A stretch of DNA of 64,000 nt from positions 1 through 64,000 of the forward strand of contig URDU01000002.1 in NCBI GenBank assembly GCA_900546625.1, read 5' to 3'. This stretch comes from an uncultured Lachnobacterium sp. Lineage in GTDB: Bacteria; Bacillota; Clostridia; Lachnospirales; Lachnospiraceae. Positions 35,390 through 43,518 of this stretch are shown here, one piece after another. The position numbers and the translations under genes are program-made. The notes beneath the pieces are model-generated. The model saw only the letters and a list, made by a program, of their open reading frames with translations, was not told where the DNA came from and made no database searches. Every line of letters begins with the position of its first letter. Position 1 is the first letter of the stretch.

Positions 35390-36118
35390 ATGCTTTGTCT
35401 TAACAATATAGCTAAAAAGTATAAAGATAAAATTGCATTGGAGCATGTATCACTGGAACTTGACAACGGCATATATGGTCTGCTTGGTCCAAATGGAGCG
35501 GGAAAGTCCACACTCATGAACATAATCACAGGAAATATCAAGCCAAGTGACGGACAAGTACTTTGGGATGGACATGACATAAAAATACTTGGCTCAAAAT
35601 ATCGAAGTATTATTGGCTATGCACCTCAGCAGCAGGGCTTGTATGACACGTTTACAGGGAAAAGATTTTTATCTTATATGGCGGCATTAAAAGGAATACC
35701 TAAAAAGGATATGTCACGGGAAATAGACAGGGTATTGGAGTATGTGAATATGACAGAAGCTGCTGACCGTGCGATAGGTACATATTCGGGTGGAATGAAG
35801 CAGCGTATCCTTATAGCACAGGCTGTATTAGGAAATCCAAAGCTCATCGTACTGGATGAGCCGACAGTGGGGCTTGATCCAAAAGAACGGGTAAGGATAA
35901 GAGAGAGGATATCTGAGCTGGCAGGGGATAAGGTGATACTGGTTTCGACTCACGTTGTTTCGGATATTGAGCCGATTGCTGGTGAGGTCATATTGATAAA
36001 GTCAGGAAGTATCATTGACAAGGATACAGTCGGAAATCTTTGCAGTAAATATGGAAATGTAAATGGTCTTGAAGAACTTTATATGACGATATTTGAGGAG
36101 GCAAAGCCAGATGCATAG
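35390..36118 (+). CDS. ABC transporter ATP-binding protein
   Basis: This 242-residue ATPase has Walker A GPNGAGKST, Q-loop, signature YSGGMKQRI and Walker B LIVLDEPTVGLDP. It resembles the ABC-2/CcmA-type exporters used for antimicrobial-peptide or lipid export. It starts 3 bp after the lipoprotein stop and overlaps the permease start by 8 bp, so the pair is translationally coupled. It energises the large permease encoded next. Confidence 0.92.
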   Translation: MLCLNNIAKKYKDKIALEHVSLELDNGIYGLLGPNGAGKSTLMNIITGNIKPSDGQVLWDGHDIKILGSKYRSIIGYAPQQQGLYDTFTGKRFLSYMAALKGIPKKDMSREIDRVLEYVNMTEAADRAIGTYSGGMKQRILIAQAVLGNPKLIVLDEPTVGLDPKERVRIRERISELAGDKVILVSTHVVSDIEPIAGEVILIKSGSIIDKDTVGNLCSKYGNVNGLEELYMTIFEEAKPDA

Positions 36119-38138
36119 ATTGATATTTTATGAGCTGGATAAAATATGGAGAAAACGCAGTTTTATTCTGTCTATTTGTGTGCTTATGATCATAAACCTG
36201 TTCCTTCTGTGGTATATCAATACACCTGAACTTAAAGAAACTACAGAAGAAAACTATAGGGATGAGCTTTATGAAGAACAGCAGAAGGTAGCCGGTTATA
36301 AGGAATATCTGAGATCAGTGCAGGAAAGTAAAGATAATTTAAGTAGTATATCCATATTCAAAAAACAGGGACAAAACGATTACGCAGCAAGGAATATTGA
36401 AAAAAGTGCAAAAGATTATTCCGGCCTGTCGGGAAAAAATATACGGTGGATGCCGTCAAAGGCTCTTAAAATTTCAATGGAGAGTGTATGGACGGATCTG
36501 CTTTTGATATTGTCGGTTTTTCTTTTTACCGGAAACCTAATATTTGCGGAAAAAGATAAAAAGCTTTTTTATATAACAAGAAGTACGAAAAACGGTCGCT
36601 TGCAGAGTGGGATTGCAAAGATTGTGGCTTTATTCGTCCACTGCACAATTATAACTATCCTGTTTTACGGAATGAATCTGATTTATGCCAAAATTACTAT
36701 AGGCTTTGGGGATCTGACGGCAGATATCCAGTCAGTTGCAATTTATATGGAAAGCAATCTGCAGATCAGCATCTTAGAATATATAATTTATTCTGTTCTG
36801 ACAAAAAGCTTTGTATTTTTTGCCACGGGCACTGTCATTATGGCATTTTGCATTTTCGCAGATAGAATCATCCTGCCGTATGTCACTGCTTTTTTACTCT
36901 ATGGGATCAGCTATATAGCATATTTGACAATTCCGGCAGTGGAAAAATGGTCTGTATTCAAATACATTAATCTGATAGGAATACTGGAAACTCAAAAGCT
37001 TTATGGAAGCTATCTGAATTTTAATATAGGAGGGTATCCGGTTTCAAGACTGGTTTTAACCCGGTCAATAATCATTGATCTGGCGATGTCCGGAATTACG
37101 CTATCAATTATACTTTTTGTCTATGGAAAAAATTTTGAACTGGTAAAAAGCCGATCAAAGCATAAAAAACATTTTCATCCGCATATTTCATTGCTTTACC
37201 ATGAGGGATATAAAATAATGATTACCAATAGAGCCGCAGTGGTGATCCTGCTGTTTGCAATATTGATTGGCTGGCAAATTATCGGAAAAGAATATAATCC
37301 GTCCGCGCAGGAGCGGTATTACAGGGACATTATGCTGCAGCTCGAAGGAGAACTGACAGATGAAAAGGAAGCACTCATTATATCAGAACAGGAAAAATAC
37401 GATAAGGCATTTTCTGAAATCGAACGCATTGATAATATGACTGCAAATGGGAAAATCAGTGAAAATGCAGCAGATGGCTTAAAGGCAGAATTGTACGCGG
37501 TAACATTTTTCTATCCTGCTTTTGAGCGTGTGCAGCATCAATATCAGAGAATATGTGAAAATGGAGGCAGTTTTATTTATGATACAGGTTATCTGTACCT
37601 GTTTGGACTAAAGAATAACGATCAGCTTATAAATCTATATTTACTTTCATTGTGCGTGGTCACGGCATTTGGCAATGTTATCCCTATGGAATATCAGTGT
37701 GGAGTGTGGTATTTACTTGGTGCGACAAAGGCGGGAAAAAAGAAGATAATATATAGAAAGACCGCTGTATGTATCATGGCAGTAATGGGACTCTCGATCA
37801 TCCCTGTAATATGCAGATTTATTAATATCTCAAAGGCATATCCGATGCATGGGGCAGGCTCTTCCATAACAGATATACCTTATTTTGAACAATTACCGCA
37901 GGCACTTTCCATCCGGGCTTTTATTATTTTATTGATTTTGGCACAGATGGGCGCGCTTATAGCTGTAGCGGCAGGAACGCTTGTTATATCATACTGGCGA
38001 AAAAATCATATCCAGTCGGTTTTCTTTTCGATACTTGTTTTTGTTGTACCACTTATCCTTAAAATATCAGGCATTGGATTTGCAGGATGGTTTTCTGTCT
38101 ATCCATTGTATTCATGGACAACACTTATTGGTGCTTAG
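36111..38138 (+). CDS. large ABC-2-type permease
   Basis: This 675-residue protein has about 12 hydrophobic helices arranged as two six-helix halves with long soluble loops, one carrying a coiled coil (EGELTDEKEALIISEQEKYDKAFSEIERID). This resembles ABC-2 permeases fused in tandem. It pairs with the ATPase gene at 35390, and the kinase and regulator genes upstream suggest inducible export or detoxification, perhaps of lantibiotics or bacteriocins. The start at 36111 is chosen for GAGGAGG about 8 nt upstream, inside the ATPase gene. Its end overlaps the convergent gene by 14 bp. Confidence 0.8.
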   Translation: MHRLIFYELDKIWRKRSFILSICVLMIINLFLLWYINTPELKETTEENYRDELYEEQQKVAGYKEYLRSVQESKDNLSSISIFKKQGQNDYAARNIEKSAKDYSGLSGKNIRWMPSKALKISMESVWTDLLLILSVFLFTGNLIFAEKDKKLFYITRSTKNGRLQSGIAKIVALFVHCTIITILFYGMNLIYAKITIGFGDLTADIQSVAIYMESNLQISILEYIIYSVLTKSFVFFATGTVIMAFCIFADRIILPYVTAFLLYGISYIAYLTIPAVEKWSVFKYINLIGILETQKLYGSYLNFNIGGYPVSRLVLTRSIIIDLAMSGITLSIILFVYGKNFELVKSRSKHKKHFHPHISLLYHEGYKIMITNRAAVVILLFAILIGWQIIGKEYNPSAQERYYRDIMLQLEGELTDEKEALIISEQEKYDKAFSEIERIDNMTANGKISENAADGLKAELYAVTFFYPAFERVQHQYQRICENGGSFIYDTGYLYLFGLKNNDQLINLYLLSLCVVTAFGNVIPMEYQCGVWYLLGATKAGKKKIIYRKTAVCIMAVMGLSIIPVICRFINISKAYPMHGAGSSITDIPYFEQLPQALSIRAFIILLILAQMGALIAVAAGTLVISYWRKNHIQSVFFSILVFVVPLILKISGIGFAGWFSVYPLYSWTTLIGA

Positions 38139-38568
38139 GCTTTAACAGATTAAACAAACTCTGCGGTATTCCAAACCCGAATATGATACCAAGCACGATG
38201 GCACCCGCCACCTCAAAGGTTTCAATACCCTTTGAGGAGGAAAGTGCTCTGTCATTCGTAAAAAGATAATATGCCGTGTAAAAAATTCCTGCTCCCGGCA
38301 CAAGAGGAAAGATACCGGAAAGCAGATAAACTGTCACAGGCATAGAGCGTGCCGCAGCAAAAATGCGCGCCATTATTGTAAGGCACAGTGTCGCGACAAG
38401 CGATGGAAACACAACACCCATATCAAACTGAACCATTATATAGTAGATGATCCAGCCAAACGCTCCTGTAAAACCGCAGTAAAACAGCTCCTTTTTTGGA
38501 GCGGAAAAAATAACTGCAAACGATAATGTGGCAAAGAGAGCCACAATAAATTGTACTATAAACTCCAT
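38125..38568 (-). CDS. threonine/serine exporter, YjjB-type half
   Basis: This 147-residue membrane protein with about four helices matches the C-terminal half of ThrE (DUF3815/YjjB): QFIVALFATLSFAVIFSAPKK at the start, then LLSGIFPLVPGAGIFYTAYY. It works as a pair with the YjjP-type protein encoded 3 bp upstream (38572), an arrangement in which ThrE is split in two genes. Function is efflux of amino or dicarboxylic acids. Its 3' end overlaps the convergent ABC permease gene. Confidence 0.85.
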   Translation of the reverse strand: MEFIVQFIVALFATLSFAVIFSAPKKELFYCGFTGAFGWIIYYIMVQFDMGVVFPSLVATLCLTIMARIFAAARSMPVTVYLLSGIFPLVPGAGIFYTAYYLFTNDRALSSSKGIETFEVAGAIVLGIIFGFGIPQSLFNLLKPKHQ

Positions 38569-38571
38569 AGC

Positions 38572-39339
38572 TTAAAGCCCTCCCATATATTTCATCACAA
38601 TAAAAGGCAGACATGCTCCCACAGCAACACACACGGCTGTGATCAGTGCGTCGAGCAGATGTATTGTGCCCGACAGGTAATCCCCGTTATAGATATCTCT
38701 GATAGATGTAGTAAATGCTATTCCCGGAACAAGCGGCATGATAGCACCTATAATGATTTTATCGGGTAAAAGAGAAAGCCCTGTAAGTGTACTTGCAGTG
38801 GCAAGCAGTGTCGCAAAAAGACTGGCAAGGATATTGGTGATGATCCTTGAAAACTTATATTTTTTAAGGCCAAACAAAAGCACCTGCTCCAGCGAACCTA
38901 TAACAAATGCAAAAGCAAAGTCAAGCCAGCTTCCGCCAAAAAGATAGCAAAAGCAGGCACTTCCGAGCCCACAGAAGAAAATCTGTGCGCTTTTTTTGTA
39001 ATTAGGGATATTTTTGCACTGCTCAAGCCTGTCCCATGAGTCAATCAGGGAGATTTTCTGGTCACATATGTCCCTTGCGAGCTGGTTTAACGCGCTGATC
39101 TTTGCCAGATTGACAGCACCAAGCGGTACGTGGCGCACGATACTGCAGGCATCCTCCTTGTTCTCATTTGCACTTGCAAATATTCCGTTTGACAGCACAT
39201 ATACGTCAAATTCCTCCACCTCATATGAACTTAGTATATGAACCACAGTGTCCTCCACTCTGTAGATTTCTGCACCGTTTCTGAGCATACAATCGCCAAT
39301 TTCCACGGCGAGAGTCAGTATTTCCTTAGTGTATGCCAT
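38572..39339 (-). CDS. threonine/serine exporter, YjjP-type half
   Basis: This 255-residue protein has an N-terminal cytoplasmic part with the conserved MLRNGAEIYRVEDTVVHIL segment and about five membrane helices. It corresponds to the DUF1212/YjjP half of the ThrE exporter family. The internal IMPLVPGIAFTTSIRDI echoes the PLVPG of the partner. It is the upstream gene of the pair with the YjjB half. There is a weak AGGTAA ribosome site upstream on the minus strand. Confidence 0.85.
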   Translation of the reverse strand: MAYTKEILTLAVEIGDCMLRNGAEIYRVEDTVVHILSSYEVEEFDVYVLSNGIFASANENKEDACSIVRHVPLGAVNLAKISALNQLARDICDQKISLIDSWDRLEQCKNIPNYKKSAQIFFCGLGSACFCYLFGGSWLDFAFAFVIGSLEQVLLFGLKKYKFSRIITNILASLFATLLATASTLTGLSLLPDKIIIGAIMPLVPGIAFTTSIRDIYNGDYLSGTIHLLDALITAVCVAVGACLPFIVMKYMGGL

Positions 39340-39399
39340 TTGTTACCTCACTTTATAAATTGATAATAGTATACAATAAATATGAATTATTACGATATT

Positions 39400-39684
39400 T
39401 TACAGACCAAATAAGTCACTATGTGTACCTGTGCGTGCAAGTGTTAGTACTAAAACTTCGTTGTCAAAATAGTACACAAGCAGCCAATCAGGTTGTATAT
39501 GGCATTCTCTGTGACCACTCCAGTTGCCGGAGAGAGGGTGGTCTTTATATTTAGTATCAAGGATTTCTCCATTTGCAATTTTTGAAACAATATCTTTTAA
39601 AAGAGTGATATCAAGACCACGACGTTTTGCTAGTTTATAGTCTTTTTTAAATTGTGTTGTGTATTTGATTTCATATTTACTCAT
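39400..39684 (-). CDS. YafQ-family mRNA interferase toxin
   Basis: This 94-residue basic protein has the RelE/YafQ fold: YTTQFKKDYKLAKRRGLDI at the start, then LSGNWSGHRECHIQPDWLLVYY, and the C-terminal RTGTHSDLFGL carrying the catalytic His/Phe typical of YafQ. It should cleave mRNA in the ribosomal A site. It overlaps the antitoxin gene by 4 bp. The toxin appears intact with no frameshift. Confidence 0.88.
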   Translation of the reverse strand: MSKYEIKYTTQFKKDYKLAKRRGLDITLLKDIVSKIANGEILDTKYKDHPLSGNWSGHRECHIQPDWLLVYYFDNEVLVLTLARTGTHSDLFGL

Positions 39685-39962
39685 GCATCAAGGTCTGCAA
39701 AAAGTTTATCTACATCTTTATAACCATCAATAGTAGAGTCTTTTGCAATCCTTTCTGCCTCAAGCATAGCTGAAACTGTCTCTTTGTTTGGAGAACCTTC
39801 TGTTATTTTAAATGGAATACCTCTTTCTCGTAAAGATTGACGAACAAAAATGTTGAATGCAGTGCTGATATTCATACCTAATTCTTCATATAAAGCTTCA
39901 GCAGCAGCTTTTAAATTGCTATCCATGCGAATGCTGATATTACTTGTTGTTGTTTTAGCCAT
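39681..39962 (-). CDS. DinJ/RelB-family antitoxin
   Basis: This 93-residue protein has an N-terminal ribbon-helix-helix (SNISIRMDSNLKAAAEALYEE) followed by the DinJ-type LGMNISTAFNIFVRQSLRERG and an acidic C-terminus that should wrap the toxin. It neutralises the adjacent YafQ toxin and represses their joint promoter. The start on the minus strand is preceded by GGGAGGAA. Confidence 0.88.
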   Translation of the reverse strand: MAKTTTSNISIRMDSNLKAAAEALYEELGMNISTAFNIFVRQSLRERGIPFKITEGSPNKETVSAMLEAERIAKDSTIDGYKDVDKLFADLDA

Positions 39963-39994
39963 GATAAAGTTCCTCCCTTAGATTATTTATATTT

Positions 39995-40039
39995 ATTATA
40001 TGATGTTTGCACGAAAAAAACAATATATAGCACGAAAAA
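39995..40039 (-). promoter_or_regulatory. dinJ-yafQ promoter with direct-repeat operator
   Basis: Minus-strand TTGTTT (40023-40018), 17-bp spacer, TATAAT (40000-39995). GCACGAAAAA occurs at 40009-40018 and 40030-40039, 21 bp apart (two helix turns), so both copies lie on the same face, around the -35 box. This suits cooperative antitoxin binding. Confidence 0.55.
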
Positions 40040-40131
40040 TATTGATTTAATTACATGTGTGTATTTTGTGTATAAAATCAATATAAATGGAAATTATATA
40101 CATATGAATATTGTTAGAAGGGAGCATGAAA

Positions 40132-40761
40132 ATGCCGGAGCATACTGATACCCCAAAAGAAAAAATCCTCGTGTATATACGCGCAGAGCAGCAGAAAACA
40201 CTTCACCGCAGGCAGGTCTGCATCAATGACATAGCAAGTGTGTATTGCAAATATTCACGCTATGAGGGACAGATAAAGGGAATGATCGTAGATAAGATAC
40301 GCGGGAAAAAGAGCGTGATACCTGTAATGAAAATAATAGAGCAAATCACGGAGCTCTATGATGAAGCACAGGTTATAAGTATAGGTGAGCCGGAGGTGCT
40401 TGTAGAGTATGACGATAACAGCAAAAATAAGATTCTTGAGGCATTAAAGGTAGCAGCGGTGTGTATACTCATATTTTTCGGCTCGGCATTTACCATCATG
40501 GCTTTCAATAATGATATTTCGATATCAGGTGTGTTTGAGCATTTCTATAAGCAGATAATGGGTGTGGACAAGCCACAGGTGTCGGTGCTTGAGGTGTTTT
40601 ACTGCATTGGTCTGGCGGTCGGAATCATACTGTTTTTCAATCATATAGGAAAACGTAAGCTGTCCGACGATGTCACGCCGATTCAGGTGGAGATGGATAA
40701 GCATAACAAGGATACATGGGACACAATAATAGACAAGGTAAAGGAAAAGCAGGATGTTTGA
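40132..40761 (+). CDS. spoVAA: stage V sporulation protein AA
   Basis: This 209-residue protein matches SpoVAA. It has an N-terminal soluble domain (MPEHTDTPKEKILVYIRAEQ) and two membrane helices, with the family-specific FFGSAFTIMAFNNDISISGVF and YCIGLAVGIILFFNHIGKRK, then a C-terminal helix EVEMDKHNKD-like. SpoVA proteins move dipicolinic acid into the forespore. The start at 40132 has AAGGGAG 6 nt upstream; ATG 40126 is also in frame. It overlaps spoVAB by 8 bp. Genes for SpoVAC-AF are absent from this window. Confidence 0.88.
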   Translation: MPEHTDTPKEKILVYIRAEQQKTLHRRQVCINDIASVYCKYSRYEGQIKGMIVDKIRGKKSVIPVMKIIEQITELYDEAQVISIGEPEVLVEYDDNSKNKILEALKVAAVCILIFFGSAFTIMAFNNDISISGVFEHFYKQIMGVDKPQVSVLEVFYCIGLAVGIILFFNHIGKRKLSDDVTPIQVEMDKHNKDTWDTIIDKVKEKQDV

Positions 40762-41230
40762 ATATATATTGCGTGAAATATTTTTGTCAATCATAGCGTT
40801 TTTGGCAGGAGCCGGGGTATCAGCAGGTGTGTTTGCATTTGTGCTTGTGATAGGAGTGGTGCCGCGTATACTTCGGTGCAGCAGGATAGAAAATATAATA
40901 CTTATAGAAAATGTCATGATATGTGGTGTGGTGGCAGGTAATATATCATCGGTGCTTGATACGGCATATAATCTGGGCTTTGCAGATATGTCAAAGGAAA
41001 TTGTCAGCAATATCTGCGGGAATATAATTATTGCAATATATGGACTGAGTGTCGGCATATTTGTCGGCTGTATTGCAGTGGCGCTCGCAGAAATACTGCA
41101 CACATTCCCTATCATATATAAGCGCATGAAGCTTCGCGCCGGTCTTTCAATCATAGTGATTTCAATGGCAATGGGAAAGGCACTTGGAGCACTTTATTAT
41201 TTCATGACGGGATTTGTTGCCACTTCATAG
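40754..41230 (+). CDS. spoVAB: stage V sporulation protein AB
   Basis: This 158-residue integral membrane protein has four hydrophobic helices (LSIIAFLAGAGVSAGVFAFVL near the start and a glycine-rich IIVISMAMGKALGALYYF near the end) and matches SpoVAB. It belongs with spoVAA, overlapping it by 8 bp. Together they normally begin the spoVA operon for dipicolinate uptake during spore formation. Here no spoVAC follows, and the next gene has its own promoter 62 bp further on. Confidence 0.87.
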   Translation: MFEYILREIFLSIIAFLAGAGVSAGVFAFVLVIGVVPRILRCSRIENIILIENVMICGVVAGNISSVLDTAYNLGFADMSKEIVSNICGNIIIAIYGLSVGIFVGCIAVALAEILHTFPIIYKRMKLRAGLSIIVISMAMGKALGALYYFMTGFVATS

Positions 41231-41270
41231 GACTCTCTTAAGTTATCTTTAGCTATATCAGGTTATACTC

Positions 41271-41654
<384 letters not shown>

Positions 41655-41705
41655 CAGCATCTCTTAGAGATAAAAACATGGGAAGAGCATGAATGGAGAC
41701 AGAAC

Positions 41706-43415
41706 ATGGAAAAAGTAATAAGTATTGGAAATCAGGGATTTGAAGATATCAGAAAAAATGATAATTTTTATGTAGACAAAACGGATTTCATAAAGGAATG
41801 GTGGGAATCAAGGGATACGGTTACATTGATTACCAGACCGCGCCGTTTTGGAAAGACTTTAAACATGGATATGCTGAAGTGTTTTTTCTCCAATCAGTAC
41901 GCAGGAAGGTCTGAGCTGTTTGAGGGATTATCTATCTGGAATGAAGAAAAATACAGAAATTTACAAGGTCAGTATCCGGTAATATTTGTCAGCTTTGCAG
42001 CAATTAAGGCAGATAATTATGTAGACGCAAGAGATGGAATTATATCCGCTGTGTATCGTGCATATCAGGAGCATTACAGCCTTTTTCAGAAAAGTGAAAT
42101 TGAGGAGTCGGAAAAAAATTTCTTTAAAGAACTGGATATTTATGTCAATACAATTACACCTGATAAAAAAATGACAAATGAGACAGTATTTCGTGCTTTG
42201 AACAGTCTGGCAGCCTGTCTGTTCAGGTATTACGGAAAGAAAGCAATCATCCTTCTGGATGAATATGACACCCCGATGCAGGAAGCATATATCAATGGAT
42301 ATTGGGAAGAATTTACCGGGTTTATGCGGAGTATGTTTAATGCCACATTCAAGACAAATCCATACATGGAACGCGCGGTTATGACCGGAATTACAAGGGT
42401 ATCAAAAGAATCACTGTTTTCAGACTTGAATAATCTTAGAGTTGTGACTCTGACATCAGAAGCATATAGCACCTGTTTTGGATTTACTGAGAAAGAGGTT
42501 TTTGCGGCACTGGACAGCTATGGTATGTCTGGTGAAAAAGAAAAGGTAAAAAAATGGTATGATGGATTTGTATTTGGCTCTGTGAAGGATATTTATAATC
42601 CGTGGTCAATCACCGGTTTCTTAAAGGAAAAAAGATACCAGACATATTGGGTGGCAACCAGCTCTAATGGAATGGTCAGCAATCTGATTCAGAAGGCATC
42701 ATCAGAGGTAAAAACAAAGATGGAAGAACTGTTGCAGGAGAGAGAGATTGTGGAAAGCTTTGATGAGCAGATAGTGTTTAATCAATTGGATGTGAACGAA
42801 AGTGCAATCTGGAGTCTACTGATGGCAAGCGGATATCTGAAAGCGGTTGAAGTGGAATATCGTGGAGAGCTGATGAAACCCTGGTATCATTTAAAAATCA
42901 CAAATTTCGAGACAAAGTGTATGTTTGAAACTTTGTTTGCAGCATGGTTTAGAAATGCAACAGCCAGTTATAATAAATTTATCAAAGCAATGATGGAAAA
43001 TGATCTGGAAGTAATGAATTATTACATGAATCGTGTGACACAGGAGACTTTTAGCTATTTTGATGTTGGAAGCGGAAAAACAGGTTTGGAGGAAACTGAA
43101 CGTTTCTATCATGGATTTGTACTGGGACTGATGGCAGAGCAGGCAGAAAACTATGTGTTAAAATCCAATCGTGAGAGCGGATTCGGCAGATATGATGTCA
43201 TGATGATTCCAAAGAAGGAAAACCTGCCGGCTGTAATCATGGAATTTAAAGTTCACCGTGAAAAAGAAAAAGATTTGGAGGAAACGTTACATATAGCCAG
43301 ACAGCAGATAGAAGAGAAAAACTATGATGCAGAGCTTTTGGCACAGGGTATCCCAAAAGAAAGAATCAGACACTATGGATTTGCATTTGAGGGAAAAAAT
43401 GTGTTGATAGGATAG
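41706..43415 (+). CDS. AAA-ATPase-like protein with PD-(D/E)XK nuclease domain
   Basis: This 569-residue protein starts with an AAA-ATPase-like domain (DKTDFIKEWWESRDTVTLIT, then the P-loop variant RPRRFGKT) and has a Walker B-like IILLDEYDTPMQEA. Its C-terminus carries a PD-(D/E)XK-type nuclease core (RYDVMMIPKKENLPAVIMEF-K). It belongs to the large AAA-ATPase_like/DUF1703 group that is abundant in Lachnospiraceae and Bacteroidetes. Roles in defence or DNA processing are suspected but undefined. It stands alone with a strong terminator after it. Codon use looks like that of the neighbours. Confidence 0.83.
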   Translation: MEKVISIGNQGFEDIRKNDNFYVDKTDFIKEWWESRDTVTLITRPRRFGKTLNMDMLKCFFSNQYAGRSELFEGLSIWNEEKYRNLQGQYPVIFVSFAAIKADNYVDARDGIISAVYRAYQEHYSLFQKSEIEESEKNFFKELDIYVNTITPDKKMTNETVFRALNSLAACLFRYYGKKAIILLDEYDTPMQEAYINGYWEEFTGFMRSMFNATFKTNPYMERAVMTGITRVSKESLFSDLNNLRVVTLTSEAYSTCFGFTEKEVFAALDSYGMSGEKEKVKKWYDGFVFGSVKDIYNPWSITGFLKEKRYQTYWVATSSNGMVSNLIQKASSEVKTKMEELLQEREIVESFDEQIVFNQLDVNESAIWSLLMASGYLKAVEVEYRGELMKPWYHLKITNFETKCMFETLFAAWFRNATASYNKFIKAMMENDLEVMNYYMNRVTQETFSYFDVGSGKTGLEETERFYHGFVLGLMAEQAENYVLKSNRESGFGRYDVMMIPKKENLPAVIMEFKVHREKEKDLEETLHIARQQIEEKNYDAELLAQGIPKERIRHYGFAFEGKNVLIG

Positions 43416-43431
43416 CATCACCAGCAGTCTA

Positions 43432-43467
43432 AATGCCGCCGTAGAGCTTGCTCTGCGGCGGCATTTT
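43432..43467. terminator. terminator between the AAA protein and the GH94 gene
   Basis: Near-perfect 16-bp stem AATGCCGCCG-AGAGC / GCTCT-CGGCGGCATT with TTTT on the plus side. Its position between convergent genes suggests use on both strands. Confidence 0.85.
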
Positions 43468-43518
43468 CGTATTCAAAGTCATATTTATTGAAGCAGTACA
43501 GATACCTGTCCGGTAGCT

